From the NCBI GenBank assembly GCA_019634575.1, contig JAHCAY010000001.1, positions 2,790,001-2,854,000 on the forward strand: DNA of 64,000 nucleotides, read 5' to 3'. Position 1 is the stretch's first letter, and the number at the start of each line of letters is the position of its first letter. This document shows, piece after piece, positions 53,436-63,028 of this stretch. The notes under the pieces are model-generated. The model worked only from the letters and a program-made list of their open reading frames with translations. It had not been told where the DNA came from and ran no database searches. This DNA comes from Candidatus Didemnitutus sp. (GTDB lineage Bacteria > Verrucomicrobiota > Verrucomicrobiia > Opitutales > Opitutaceae). Made by a program: the position numbers and the translations under genes.

Positions 53436-54683
53436 ATGAGCGAACCCACCCCGACCGATGTTCGTGTCCAGCTCGACGCCGTTTATCGCGCCGAGGCGGG
53501 GCGCGTGTTGGCCACGCTGGTGCGGTTGCTGGGAGGCTTCGAGCTCGCGGAGGACGCGATGCACGAGGCGTTTCGCGCGGCGGCGGAGCGTTGGCCGGTG
53601 GAAGGATTCCCGCGGAATCCGCGCGCCTGGCTCGTGTCGACGGCGCGCTTCAAGGCGATCGATGCGCTGCGGCGGGAGTCGCGATTGGACGCCGCGCATG
53701 TTCCCGTGGCCGAAGCGTTGCACGGCGCGAGCGCGAGTGCGCCGCAGAGTGATGAGGACGTGCCGGACGAGCGGCTCCGGCTGATTTTCACCTGCTGCCA
53801 TCCGGCAATTCCGCCGGAAGCGCGCACGGCGCTGACGTTGCGCGAGCTGTGCGGGCTGACGACCGAGGAAATCGCCCGCGCGTTCCTGACGACCGCGCCG
53901 ACGATCGCGCAGCGCATCGTGCGCGCGAAGGCGAAGATTCGCGAGGAGCGCATTCCTTACCAAACGCCGACGGGTGCGGAGTTGCCGGAGCGTTTGGGCG
54001 CGGTGCTCGCGGTTGTCTACCTGCTCTTCAACGAGGGCTACGCCGCGTCGTCGGGCCCGGACTTATTGCGCGCGGAATTATCGGCGGAGGCGATTCGGCT
54101 CGGACGCATGTTGTTCGAACTGCTGCCAGAGCCGGAGGTGATGGGCTTGCTCGCGCTCATGCTGCTGCAGGAGTCGCGGCGCGCGGCGCGCGTAGATGCG
54201 GCAGGCGAATTGGTGCTGCTCGAGGAACAGGATCGCGCGCGCTGGGATGCGGCGGCCATTCGCGAGGGCGTCGGGTTGGTCGAGCGTGCGCTGGCGACGC
54301 GGCGCTTCGGCGCCTACACGCTGCAGGCGGCGATCGCGGCGGTGCACGCCGAGGCGCGTTCCGCCGCGGAGACGGACTGGCCGCAGGTCTGCGCGCTCTA
54401 CGCGGCGCTCCTCGAAATGCAGCCCTCGCCGGTGATCGAGCTCAACCGCGCGGTGGCGGTCGCGATGCAGCGCGGGCCGGCGGCGGGGTTGGCGCTCATC
54501 GACGCGCTCCTCGCGCGGGGTGAGCTGCAGGATTACGATCTGGCGCATGCCGCGCGCGGGGACTTGTGCCGCCGGCTCGGCCGGCGCAACGAGGCGCGGG
54601 AGGCCTACGCGCGCGCCCGCGCCCTGGGCCCGGCGGAGGCCGTGCGGCGGTTTCTGGAAAAACGGCTGCGCGAACTCGCGTGA
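53436..54683 (+). CDS. ECF sigma factor with C-terminal extension (ECF42-like)
   Basis: 415 residues. Sigma region 2 (LLGGFELAEDAMHEAFRAA, PRAWLVSTARFKAID) and region 4 (TALTLRELCGLTTEEIARAF, IAQRIVRAKAKIRE) are followed by a long helical TPR-like extension (LLFNEGYAA...NRAVAVAM). This layout and the adjacent DGPF gene match the ECF42 group, which has no classic anti-sigma factor. The ATG was chosen; the upstream in-frame DNA is antisense to DUF4202. Confidence 0.94.
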   Translation: MSEPTPTDVRVQLDAVYRAEAGRVLATLVRLLGGFELAEDAMHEAFRAAAERWPVEGFPRNPRAWLVSTARFKAIDALRRESRLDAAHVPVAEALHGASASAPQSDEDVPDERLRLIFTCCHPAIPPEARTALTLRELCGLTTEEIARAFLTTAPTIAQRIVRAKAKIREERIPYQTPTGAELPERLGAVLAVVYLLFNEGYAASSGPDLLRAELSAEAIRLGRMLFELLPEPEVMGLLALMLLQESRRAARVDAAGELVLLEEQDRARWDAAAIREGVGLVERALATRRFGAYTLQAAIAAVHAEARSAAETDWPQVCALYAALLEMQPSPVIELNRAVAVAMQRGPAAGLALIDALLARGELQDYDLAHAARGDLCRRLGRRNEAREAYARARALGPAEAVRRFLEKRLRELA

Positions 54684-54779
54684 AAAATTTCCGCTATCGC
54701 GTCGAATTGAGCTGCGCCCAGTCGACCAAGTAACGGAACTCCGCCCAATTCCGGGCGCGTTCCCACCTCCTAGATCCAC

Positions 54780-55178
54780 ATGAAATACATCTGCCTCGGC
54801 TACGCTGATCCCCAAATCTTCGCCGCGCTTTCCGAAAAGGAAATGAATGCCGCGATCGACCGCTGTTTCACCTACGACGACGAGCTGCGCGCGAAAGGCC
54901 ATTTCGCCGGCGGGCACGGTTTGCAGCCGCCGCAGAGCGCGATGACGCTGCGCTCCGTCAACGGGTGCGTGGTGGTGACAGACGGACCGTTCACCGAGAC
55001 CAAGGAATACCTCGGCGGCATCCTGATCCTCGAGGCGCGCGACCTGAATCACGCGGTCGAACTGATCTCGAAGCATCCGGGCGTCGGCTTCGGCCCGTGG
55101 GAAATCCGCCCGGCGGCCGATCTCGACGAGATGCTCCGCGAGAGCGAGAAGCGCCGCGCGACGAAGCCGAAAGCGTAG
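54780..55178 (+). CDS. DGPF/YCII-domain protein
   Basis: 132 residues. MKYICLGY opening and the motif VVVTDGPFTETKEYLGG define the DGPF group of YCII-like proteins. It lies 96 bases after the ECF42-like sigma gene, the standard partner arrangement; such proteins are probable targets or modulators of the sigma factor. The biochemical role is not known. Confidence 0.92.
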   Translation: MKYICLGYADPQIFAALSEKEMNAAIDRCFTYDDELRAKGHFAGGHGLQPPQSAMTLRSVNGCVVVTDGPFTETKEYLGGILILEARDLNHAVELISKHPGVGFGPWEIRPAADLDEMLRESEKRRATKPKA

Positions 55179-55250
55179 GAAAACCAGGCGGTAGCTGCGC
55201 GGGCATTACCCGCTCGCGTGGCGCGGCTTCGCGCGCACACTGCGCGACCG

Positions 55251-55901
55251 ATGACCGAGGACGAAGCCGATGCGATGCAGGCGCGCAGCGATTTGTTGAA
55301 CGACCGCGTGCAAGCGCGGCTCGCGCGCGAAGGCGCGGAGAACTACGCGCGGATTTTGCAGGAGGAGATCGAGCGGCTGAACCGCGAGCATCCCGCACCG
55401 CCGCCGACGCCGGAGCAGCGGGCGCGAAATCAGGCATGGCTGGAGAAATTCAACTCGGGACAGGCGGGAACTTCGGCCGGCGAAACCGAGGACGACGAGC
55501 AGCCCCACGAGCACGCGTGGGTGACACGCTTGGCCGAGTTCCTCGACCGCTGTCGCGCCCGTGCCGAGTCGGAAAACTGGATTCCGGAGGACGCGGTCCC
55601 GGAGCATCCGGTGAGGGAATTGATCCACGCGCTCGAGCGCGCGACCGTGAAACTCACCGTCGCGCTCAACGGCCGACGCTGGCCGCCCGAAAGTGACTTC
55701 GTGGCGCTCACGATCCCGCCGTTGAAGAAAGTTCGCGAGTATCTCGACGACGCGCTGCGCGCCGCCGAGTCGTGCGAAGAGGAGGCCTTGCTGGATCCGG
55801 CGCAGCTCAGTGCGATCCTGCGCGACGCGGGCGAAATCGCCCAGCAGATCGACGCGCGGATCGCGGAGTTGCGAGCAAAGCTGGAGCGCGGAGCGAGGTG
55901 A
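55251..55901 (+). CDS. Hypothetical helical protein
   Basis: 216 residues, highly charged and mostly helical. The N-terminal half is a coiled-coil-like segment (DRVQARLAREGAENYARILQ), followed by a Pro-rich linker and a helical domain (LIHALERATVKLTVAL). No family was recognised. It is convergent with the restriction island and may lie just outside it. Confidence 0.65.
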   Translation: MTEDEADAMQARSDLLNDRVQARLAREGAENYARILQEEIERLNREHPAPPPTPEQRARNQAWLEKFNSGQAGTSAGETEDDEQPHEHAWVTRLAEFLDRCRARAESENWIPEDAVPEHPVRELIHALERATVKLTVALNGRRWPPESDFVALTIPPLKKVREYLDDALRAAESCEEEALLDPAQLSAILRDAGEIAQQIDARIAELRAKLERGAR

Positions 55902-55920
55902 GCGCTGGAAACCGGACGGA

Positions 55921-56622
55921 CTAGATATCGGCGGACTCCAAATGGTGCTTCAAGGTGCGCCAGTTCGGACAGAGTTGATCCAACAAGCGGAAAAAGGAGC
56001 GGTCGTGATAGGGATGGGACAAATGGCAGATCTCGTGCGCGACGACATAGTCGATGCACGCGGCGGGTGCCTTCACGAGATGGGGATTCAGGCGGATCGT
56101 GCCGTCGCGCTGCGAGCTGCCCCAACGCTTCGGCATGCGCAGCAGCCGCAGTTTCGGTTCGGGCAGCCGGTGTTCGCGACACCAGGACTTCCAGCCCGCG
56201 AGTCGTCGCGTGAACTGCTCGATCGCCTTCGTCCGATACCACGCGGCCAAACTGGATTCGACCGCGGTCTCGATTCGCTCCGCGACGATGATGTGAAAGC
56301 GTCCTTCGATCAGACGGACGCCCGGGTTGGAGCCCGTTTGAATCTTCAAACGGTATTGCCGCCCCAGATAGCGATGCGTGGCGCCGCTGACATAACGGAG
56401 GGGAGTGCGGGCTTGGTTGAGGTCGGCGAATTTTCGGCGCTGAGTCGCGATCCAGCGCAGCCGGTGTCTCACTTTTTCTCGCAAGACACGATGCGTGGCG
56501 TCCAACGGCGAGGAGAGTTCGACGCTTCCGTCGGGCAGAACGCTGATAGCCAGTGTTCGCCGATCGCTGCGATGCACGCGACATGGTCCGGCGGCGGTGT
56601 GGATGATCTCGCCACTAGACAT
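55921..56622 (-). CDS. YgjP-like metallopeptidase (DUF45)
   Basis: 233 residues. The zinc site HEICHLSHPYH (HExxH with a third His) and WGSSQRDGTIRLNPHL are the signatures of the YgjP/DUF45 group. These genes very often follow type I restriction genes. Start ATG lies within the hsdR end (8-base overlap), so it is coupled to hsdR. Whether it cleaves proteins is not known. Confidence 0.9.
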   Translation of the reverse strand: MSSGEIIHTAAGPCRVHRSDRRTLAISVLPDGSVELSSPLDATHRVLREKVRHRLRWIATQRRKFADLNQARTPLRYVSGATHRYLGRQYRLKIQTGSNPGVRLIEGRFHIIVAERIETAVESSLAAWYRTKAIEQFTRRLAGWKSWCREHRLPEPKLRLLRMPKRWGSSQRDGTIRLNPHLVKAPAACIDYVVAHEICHLSHPYHDRSFFRLLDQLCPNWRTLKHHLESADI

Positions 56623-59600
56623 CCTGCGTGCGATTCCGCGCGATGCGCAGGCTGGTTTCGACGATGGCGTCCATCTGCACCAGCGTAAGCTTGAAGCCGC
56701 GCTCGTCCTGCAACCGGTAAAGAAAATCGTCCATTTCGTTGCGCATGCGGTTTTGGGCATCGACGTTTTCCCGCCAGCGGACGACCGCGTGTCGGGTGAT
56801 GATGCGCTCGATCTCGCACGCCGCCTCCGCGAGGATTTCTTCCACGCGCGGTGTGGGCCGGTGACCTGAATACGGCGCGGGATCCTCCTCAACGTGAGTG
56901 GCCGCGCTCGCGCGCACGGACTCGGCGAGCTGCTCCTTCAGTGCGCCGTAAAAAGCCCGGGCGAGGTCGCGCTCGCGCAGGGCGGCGGGAGCGTCGTCGC
57001 GGCGCCCATCCCGGACCTGTTGCATGATCTCGGTCACGCGCGCCAGGTATTGCGCTTCGGTGAGTCGGGCTTGGTGGTAGTCCTCGATCGCCTGCGACAG
57101 CAGTGTGGAGAATTTCCGGTAGAAGAACGGGTCTTCGTCCATCTTTTCGGTGATCGTCCGTTTGGTGCGATGGACGATCACATCGGCCTTGGCGCGGGGC
57201 GACTTCATGGCGTCGATCTCCCGGGCAAAGGCGGCGCGTTCGAAGATGTTCACGGGATCCACCACCTGCACGACCTCGTCGGCCTGCACGTAGGTGCTGA
57301 GCATTTTTTTGATCTGCGGCTCGTAGTCGCGATAGTCGATCTCCTCGGCGTAGCGAAGCTTGATCGCCGCGCGCACGCGCTGGAAGAAGACCGCGTCGCG
57401 CTTGTAGCGTTCGATCGTGGCCGGAGCGGTGGCGTCGAGCCACGGCAGCGAGGTCAGGGCGATTTTCAGCAGCCGGCAAAACCGTGACAACCGGCCGTAA
57501 AACTCCTCGCGCTTGAGCGGATCCGCGAGCGCCACCTCGTAGGCTTCCTCGTCACTCGCGTTGGAGACGTCGCGGAACAGGTCCCACACGGCGTCGTGGC
57601 AGGCGGGCAGGCGCTTGAGTTCCTCGAGGACGTTGGCGAGCGCGCCGTCGAGGTCGTCGGCATCGAATTTGCCTTCGAGGGAGCTGTAGAGTTCGAGCGC
57701 TTCGTTCAGTTCAGTGATGACGCCGTAGTAGTCGAGGATGTGGCCGAAGTCCTTGCCGGGGTGCAAGCGGTTCACTCGCGCGATGGCTTGGAGCAGGTTG
57801 TGCCCCTCGAGCTTTCGGGCGATGTAGAGCACGATGTTGCGCGGAGCGTCGAAGCCGGTGAGCAGCTTGTTCACCACGATTATGATATCGGGCGTCTCAC
57901 CGTGCTTGAATCCTTTGATCAGCGCCCGGTTGTATTCCTTCTCGTTGCCGAAGCGCCGCATCATCTCGTTCCAGAATTGCTGCACGCTCTCGTCCGCGGG
58001 CTCGTCGTCCGCGCTCTCCCGATCGTCAGGCGCCGAAATCAGCACCGCGGAAGTCACCTGGCCGAATTGGTCGAGGAAGCGCTTGAGCAGGAGCGCCTCC
58101 TTTTTGCCCGGCGCGGCCAGCTGGCCTTTGAAACCCGAGCCCTGCCACGTCCGGGAAAAGTGCTGCGACACGTCCCAAGCGATCAGGTAGAGCCGGCTTT
58201 CGAGGCGGTTGAGTTCGTCGCGGGAGGCGAACTTCCGCTTCAAGTCCGCGCGCTGTTCGGGGGTGAGGCCGGCGCACATGGCGTCGAACATCCGGTCCAC
58301 GGCGGGCTGATTCACGTCCTGCATGACGTGGCGGCCCTCGTAGAGGAGCGGCACGACGGCTTCGTCGGCGACGGCGTCGCGAATGGTGTAGGCCGGCTCG
58401 ATGAAGCCGCCGAAGTGTCGCGCCGTGTTCTTCTCCTCCTTCATCAGCGGCGTGCCGGTGAAACCGATGAAGCACGCGCGCGGCAGCGCCTGGCGCATCT
58501 GGAGATGGGCTTCGCCGTAGTGGCTGCGATGGCTCTCGTCCACGAGGACGAAGAGATCGGCGTCTTCGTTGCGGACGACATCCTTGCCGCGCGCGGCGGT
58601 TTCGAACTTGTCGAGCACCGTCGTGATGACCGACACCCGGTCGTCGGCGAGCAACTCGGCGAGGTGCCGCCCGGTGCGCGCCTGCACGGGGTCCTTGCCG
58701 CACTGGTGAAACGTCTTCCAGATCTGCTCGTCGAGATCGACGCGGTCGGTGACGAGGACGATGCGCGGATTGGGAATGCCTTCCTCGAGCGCGAGCGCCT
58801 TGCCGAGCATGACCATGGTGAGCGATTTGCCGGAGCCCTGCGTGTGCCAGACCACGCCGCCTTTGCGCCGGCCGTCCGGATCGCGCTGCCGGATGCGCTC
58901 CAGCGTGCGGCGAACGGTGAAATACTGCTGGTAACGCGCGATTTTTTTCACCGTGCCGCCTTCGTCGAAGACGATGAAGCGCTGCGTGAGTTCGATCAGG
59001 CGCTCGGGCCGGCAGAGCGCGTGGAGCAGGCGATCCTGCCCCGTGACGGCGCGCGGGGCCGCCGCCAAGGTCTCGAAGTGCGCGCGCGCGTAGGCGAACT
59101 GCCCGCGGAACAGCTTCTCGTGCTCCGCGCGGCGCGGCGGCTGGTTGACGAGCGCGTGGAGCGCGGCCTCGTCGTGCTCCTCCTTCCACTTGGCCCAGAA
59201 TTTCGGCGGCGTGCCGGTGGTGGCGTAGCTGCCGTCGTTCTTGTTCACGGCGAGCAGGAGCTGCGCGTAGAGAAAGAGGTGCGGGATCTCGGCATCCTCC
59301 TGGTTGCGGCGCTGCTGGCGGACGGCGGCGGCGACGGCGTCCTTGGCGTCGGGCCGCTTGCACTCGATGACGATGAACGGGATGCCGTTGACGAAGCACA
59401 CGATGTCGGGCCGGCGCGTCTCGTGACTGGCGGTGCGGGCGACTTCGAACTCGGCAGTGACGTGGAAGACGTTGTTGCGCGGGTGCTCCCAGTCGACGTA
59501 GCGCACGGTGTGACCCTTGGTCTCGCCGTCCACGGTCTGGTCCACGCTCTTGCCGAGGGTGAGCAGGTCGTAGATTTTCTCGCTGGTGCGGCCGAGGCCG

Positions 59601-59863
59601 TCGTTGACGGGCTGGTTGCGCAGGGCCTCGACGGCGGTGGCGATGGCGTCGTCGGTGAACGGCCGCTCGCGCCCTTTGGTGCGCACGCGATTGAGGCGGC
59701 GCAGCTGGGCGGCCAGCACTTGTTCGAGCAGCACGCGGCCGGTCTTGCCGCTGCGCTCGACGGCCACTTCCTCGGGGCTCACGTAGGTGTAGCCGAGCTG
59801 TTGGAGCAACTGGACCGCCGGGATCTGGCTGATGTGGTCTTCCTGGACGGGCGGCGGGGTCAT
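56615..59863 (-). CDS. hsdR: Type I restriction enzyme, R subunit
   Basis: 1082 residues. Cleaves unmethylated foreign DNA after ATP-driven translocation. The N-terminal nuclease has VIECKRPDAKD (ExK, near 165). The helicase motor has Walker A QGSGKSLTMV (about 340), DESHRSHYG (about 440) and GFTGTPLM. A helical C-terminus binds the M/S core. ATG 59863 overlaps the NYN gene stop as ATGA. Needs hsdM and hsdS from the same island. Confidence 0.97.
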   Translation of the reverse strand: MTPPPVQEDHISQIPAVQLLQQLGYTYVSPEEVAVERSGKTGRVLLEQVLAAQLRRLNRVRTKGRERPFTDDAIATAVEALRNQPVNDGLGRTSEKIYDLLTLGKSVDQTVDGETKGHTVRYVDWEHPRNNVFHVTAEFEVARTASHETRRPDIVCFVNGIPFIVIECKRPDAKDAVAAAVRQQRRNQEDAEIPHLFLYAQLLLAVNKNDGSYATTGTPPKFWAKWKEEHDEAALHALVNQPPRRAEHEKLFRGQFAYARAHFETLAAAPRAVTGQDRLLHALCRPERLIELTQRFIVFDEGGTVKKIARYQQYFTVRRTLERIRQRDPDGRRKGGVVWHTQGSGKSLTMVMLGKALALEEGIPNPRIVLVTDRVDLDEQIWKTFHQCGKDPVQARTGRHLAELLADDRVSVITTVLDKFETAARGKDVVRNEDADLFVLVDESHRSHYGEAHLQMRQALPRACFIGFTGTPLMKEEKNTARHFGGFIEPAYTIRDAVADEAVVPLLYEGRHVMQDVNQPAVDRMFDAMCAGLTPEQRADLKRKFASRDELNRLESRLYLIAWDVSQHFSRTWQGSGFKGQLAAPGKKEALLLKRFLDQFGQVTSAVLISAPDDRESADDEPADESVQQFWNEMMRRFGNEKEYNRALIKGFKHGETPDIIIVVNKLLTGFDAPRNIVLYIARKLEGHNLLQAIARVNRLHPGKDFGHILDYYGVITELNEALELYSSLEGKFDADDLDGALANVLEELKRLPACHDAVWDLFRDVSNASDEEAYEVALADPLKREEFYGRLSRFCRLLKIALTSLPWLDATAPATIERYKRDAVFFQRVRAAIKLRYAEEIDYRDYEPQIKKMLSTYVQADEVVQVVDPVNIFERAAFAREIDAMKSPRAKADVIVHRTKRTITEKMDEDPFFYRKFSTLLSQAIEDYHQARLTEAQYLARVTEIMQQVRDGRRDDAPAALRERDLARAFYGALKEQLAESVRASAATHVEEDPAPYSGHRPTPRVEEILAEAACEIERIITRHAVVRWRENVDAQNRMRNEMDDFLYRLQDERGFKLTLVQMDAIVETSLRIARNRTQDV

Positions 59864-60552
59864 GACGGAGACGGGTTGGCGGTCGGGGCGGCGGGCGGCA
59901 CGCGCCACGAGTGCGGGCAGACGACGAATTTCCCGCTCGGCAGGCGGACGGCTTCGGGAAACTGGTTTTGCGCGTAGCTTTCCCGGCTGAGGGTGAACGA
60001 AGCCGGCACGAGTCGCGCCAGCTCCTTGTTCTTTCGGTCGAAAGGAAAGCCGAAGCGCAGGCGTTTGCCGGGAAACAGCTCCTGGAAAACGGGCACGACC
60101 GGCGCGTAGTCGGCGTCGCCCGAGACGATGATGGCGGTGTCGAACTCGTCGCGCGCCGCGTGGGCGAACACTTGGGCGACGATGTGCACGTCGGTGGCCT
60201 TCTCCTGCCAGATGCGGGCGTAGTCCTGCAGCGACTCGACCCAGATATTCTTGGGTTTGAAGTGGCCGAAATGCACGCGCACGCCGGTGGCGGTGAGCGC
60301 CCGCACATAGGCGCGATGGCGGGCGAGGCGTTCCGGCTTGGTCAGCGCCAGGTGCTCGGCGTAAGCGGTGAAAAAGTGGACGCCGGCGAGCCGGGCCGCG
60401 GTGCCCTGCGTGTAGAGGTGGGCCGTCGCCAAGGCGGACAAGTCGAGCCACTTGACCGGCGCCACGGCCTCGGCCCGCAGGGCGGCCTCCAGCGAATGGT
60501 AGAGGTTGAACCCATCGAAGAAGAACATCACCCGCGGAGCCGGAGCGTTCAT
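59860..60552 (-). CDS. NYN-domain (PIN-like) nuclease-type protein
   Basis: 230 residues. FFFDGFNLYHSLE and IIVSGDADYAPVV carry the acidic residues of the NYN/PIN-like active site, and DVHIVAQVFAHA lies between. Such proteins are candidate RNases. ATG 60552 was chosen; upstream in-frame sequence spans the terminator and tRNA-like DNA. It is coupled to hsdR by a 4-base overlap, an unusual insertion in an hsd operon. Confidence 0.9.
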   Translation of the reverse strand: MNAPAPRVMFFFDGFNLYHSLEAALRAEAVAPVKWLDLSALATAHLYTQGTAARLAGVHFFTAYAEHLALTKPERLARHRAYVRALTATGVRVHFGHFKPKNIWVESLQDYARIWQEKATDVHIVAQVFAHAARDEFDTAIIVSGDADYAPVVPVFQELFPGKRLRFGFPFDRKNKELARLVPASFTLSRESYAQNQFPEAVRLPSGKFVVCPHSWRVPPAAPTANPSPS

Positions 60553-60571
60553 GGCGCAGCCTCCTTCCGGG

Positions 60572-60603
60572 CAAAAAGAAGCCCGCCGGTCGTAACCGGC
60601 GGG
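60572..60603 (-). terminator. Intrinsic terminator between hsdS and the NYN gene
   Basis: Minus-strand stem CCCGCCGGT, loop TACG, stem ACCGGCGGG, then CTTCTTTTTG. The stable UACG-type loop and T tract are strong terminator features. It lies only 20 bases before the NYN start, so read-through or regulation would be needed to reach NYN-hsdR from the hsdM promoter. Confidence 0.8.
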
Positions 60604-60695
60604 GGGCCGACATGGCGCGGCAACGAAGTCCGGCACACGTTCGGGGATGATGCCGCACGAAAACCCAAGCACCGGGCACTGTCAAGGTGCGCGGC

Positions 60696-60719
60696 GGCCG
60701 GTGGGGGATTCGAACCCCC
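60696..60719 (-). other. tRNA 3'-end-like fragment (T-arm and acceptor strand)
   Basis: Minus strand: GGGGGTTCGAATCCCCC (perfect 5-base T stem with the TTCGAAT loop) followed by ACCGGCC, a possible 3' acceptor strand. No matching 5' acceptor GGCCGGT, D-arm or anticodon arm was found in the 90 bases before it. It looks like a tRNA 3' fragment, as left at integration sites. It lies in the 239-base gap between hsdS and the NYN gene. Confidence 0.45.
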
Positions 60720-60791
60720 GAGGGCGGAGCGCGCGGCGTGGCCGCGGTCCGGGTCCAATCGGGGCGTGGGCATTTTCACGAGCGGGCGGAG

Positions 60792-62015
60792 TCAGGCGGG
60801 CTTCACGCGGAGGCGGCCGGTGAGGAGTTGCTGCATGAGGCCGCGCTTTTGCTGGTCGAGCGCGTCGCGTTGCCGGCGCAGGAGACGGAGTTCGGCGTCG
60901 GCGGCGTCGAGGATGTCGCCGATGCGCCGCTGTTCGGCGACGGGCGGAACTGCGAGTTCGATGTCCAAGAAAGCCGTTTTACTCAGGACGCGGTTCCGAC
61001 CGGCGCCTCCCGGAGAAGCCAGTCCGCAGTCGAACACGAAACGCTTCGTCAAGATGTAGTGCCGCAGAAATGACAGGCAGGACTCAGCCTCATTGACGCG
61101 GAACGCGGGGAAGCGGTGAGAAACCAAAGCGCCATTGGCCTCCGGCGGAACAATAGCAACCGCGCCTTCCCAAGCGAAGGTGATGTTCACCACCAAATCG
61201 TCGGTCCGGATTTCATACAGCTCTTCGAGGGCGATGTCCTTCGGTTCGAAATCCCGTTTCAGGAAAATGCCGCGGCCGTGACTGCGAACACCGGCGGCCA
61301 AAAACGAAGCGTTCGGTTTGGGCACGGGTCGGGTAATCGGTTCGAGTAGAGAACCGAGGCGTCGGCGTTGCCACACACCGCTCGTTTTCGGCAGACGGCG
61401 TTTGCCGGAGAGGAGCTGCTGCATGAGGGCCTGTTTGCGGCGCTGCTTGGCGGCGAGGAGGGCGTCGAGTTTCTCCAGCGCCTCGTCCCACGTGCCGAGG
61501 ATGGCGGCGATCTTTTGCTGCTCGGGAAAGGTAGGGCATGCAATTTCCAGCGACAGGAAGGCAGGCTTCGAGATGTTCTTCATCGAGTCGCTGGTCCCGG
61601 TCGCCAATCGGATGAGATGTGTTCTAACCCGCTGCGTTTGGAGAACCTGAGCTAGCCAAGCCGTTGCGACTTGATCGGGGTGTTTTAGGACGATTTGCCA
61701 CAGCTTATCTGGCAAGAAGAGATGCCCGTGTTCCGAAGTAACGAGCGCACTGTCACCCACGAGGGAAGGGGTGTTGCTGCGACTCACCAAGATAGAGCCT
61801 TTGCGGGGCCGAGTTGCTGCTCTTGAGATGTCGCGCCCAAGAATGCGTTTGTTCTCTGACGGAATAAACCGTCCTTCGGAAACAGCACTGACTTTGAGCA
61901 CTCCAGCTTCTGGCGGGCGAGCGGGTTCATCTTCACCGTTAACACTCACGCCGGCTTCGAGTTCATGGACCAGATCGTCCAATGATTGCAGAGCCCATTT
62001 CGGAGGAAGTTTCAC
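60792..62015 (-). CDS. hsdS: Type I restriction-modification specificity subunit
   Basis: 407 residues. Two target-recognition domains are each followed by a helical spacer: PTFPEQQKIAAILGTWDEAL in the middle and PPVAEQRRIGDILDAADAEL at the end. The halves share RRKQALMQQLLSGK and QKRGLMQQLLTGR. This is the canonical HsdS layout that sets the DNA target sequence. GTG 62015 overlaps the rhuM stop as GTGA. Confidence 0.95.
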   Translation of the reverse strand: MKLPPKWALQSLDDLVHELEAGVSVNGEDEPARPPEAGVLKVSAVSEGRFIPSENKRILGRDISRAATRPRKGSILVSRSNTPSLVGDSALVTSEHGHLFLPDKLWQIVLKHPDQVATAWLAQVLQTQRVRTHLIRLATGTSDSMKNISKPAFLSLEIACPTFPEQQKIAAILGTWDEALEKLDALLAAKQRRKQALMQQLLSGKRRLPKTSGVWQRRRLGSLLEPITRPVPKPNASFLAAGVRSHGRGIFLKRDFEPKDIALEELYEIRTDDLVVNITFAWEGAVAIVPPEANGALVSHRFPAFRVNEAESCLSFLRHYILTKRFVFDCGLASPGGAGRNRVLSKTAFLDIELAVPPVAEQRRIGDILDAADAELRLLRRQRDALDQQKRGLMQQLLTGRLRVKPA

Positions 62016-63028
62016 TTTCCGGCCTCCGATTTCTCCCGCAGCTGTTTCTCCGCCGCTTCGAGTGTGGCGAGGTCCGCGCGGTCGGCTTCGAGGGCTTCGG
62101 TGGCGCGGCGGCGGGTGTCGAATTCCTCGTAGCGGTTTTCGGCGACGTGGCGGGCGTGTTCGTGGCTGACGGAGCCGGCGCTCGCGAGCACGGAGCGCTC
62201 GTTGAGCTGGAGGAGGCGGTCGACGTGGGTGCGCCAGTCGGCGAGTTGGAGCGGTTGTTTCTGCAGCGTGCGCAGTTCGCCGAAGTCGAGGAACATGACG
62301 ACGAGGCGGTTGAGCACGTCGATCTCGTCGCGGGTGAGGTAGTTCTTGGCCACGATGACGTCGTGTTTGCGCACGCGGGAGCCGCTCCAGGTTTGGAGGG
62401 CCATGTTGGGGCGGGCGGGATCGGCGCGGGCGACGATGAGCTCGGCGGCGGTCTGGCGGGTGACGGCGAAGAGCATCTTGTTCTGCACCTCGGCGAAGAA
62501 GCGGGTGGCGGCGTCGGGGTCGGCGGCGTAGTCGGTGCTGAGGGCGAAGAGGTCGCGGACTTTTTGGTAGAAGCGTTTCTCGGAGGCGCGGATCTCGCGG
62601 ATGCGCGCGAGCAGTTCGTCGAAGTAGTCCCAGCCGCCGGGGTTTTTGAGGCGTTCGTCGTTCAGGACGAAGCCCTTCACGAGGTATTCGGCGAGGTGGG
62701 CGGTGGCCCATTGGCGGAATTGGGTGCCGCGGGGGCTTTTGACGCGGTAGCCGACGGCGAGGACGGCCTCGAGGTTGTAGAGCTTGGTGCGGTAGGCCTT
62801 GCCGTCGGCGGCAGTGATTAAGGATTCCTTAAGAACTGAAGGTTCCTGCAGTTCACCGTCCTTGAAGATGTTGCGGAGGTGGATGTTGACGTTGGGCACC
62901 GAGGTGTCGAACAGGTCGGCGATCTCGGCTTGGGAGAGCCAGACGGAGCCATCCTCGGCGCGCAGGCGGATATCCGGCCGGCCATCGGCGGTGGAGTAGA
63001 GGATGATCTTGGAGCCAGCGGCGGTCAT
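62012..63028 (-). CDS. rhuM: RhuM-family protein
   Basis: 338 residues. VWLSQAEIADLFDTSVPNVN (winged HTH-like), HLRNIFKDGEL, TKLYNLEAVLAVGYRVKS and WATAHLAEYLVKGFVLNDERL are the RhuM signatures. RhuM genes are frequent inside type I restriction operons; the role there is unknown. Overlaps by 4 bases with both neighbours. Confidence 0.93.
   Translation of the reverse strand: MTAAGSKIILYSTADGRPDIRLRAEDGSVWLSQAEIADLFDTSVPNVNIHLRNIFKDGELQEPSVLKESLITAADGKAYRTKLYNLEAVLAVGYRVKSPRGTQFRQWATAHLAEYLVKGFVLNDERLKNPGGWDYFDELLARIREIRASEKRFYQKVRDLFALSTDYAADPDAATRFFAEVQNKMLFAVTRQTAAELIVARADPARPNMALQTWSGSRVRKHDVIVAKNYLTRDEIDVLNRLVVMFLDFGELRTLQKQPLQLADWRTHVDRLLQLNERSVLASAGSVSHEHARHVAENRYEEFDTRRRATEALEADRADLATLEAAEKQLREKSEAGK

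Noticed and set aside
60690..60780. Complete tRNA gene on the minus strand
   Set aside because: The T-arm is perfect, but no complementary 5' acceptor strand, D-arm or anticodon arm fits within 90 bases. Kept only as a fragment.
60687..61073. Plus-strand open frame starting with a GIRTPEGG-type peptide
   Set aside because: This peptide type is a known artefact of translating tRNA T-arm DNA on the wrong strand; the rest is antisense to hsdS.
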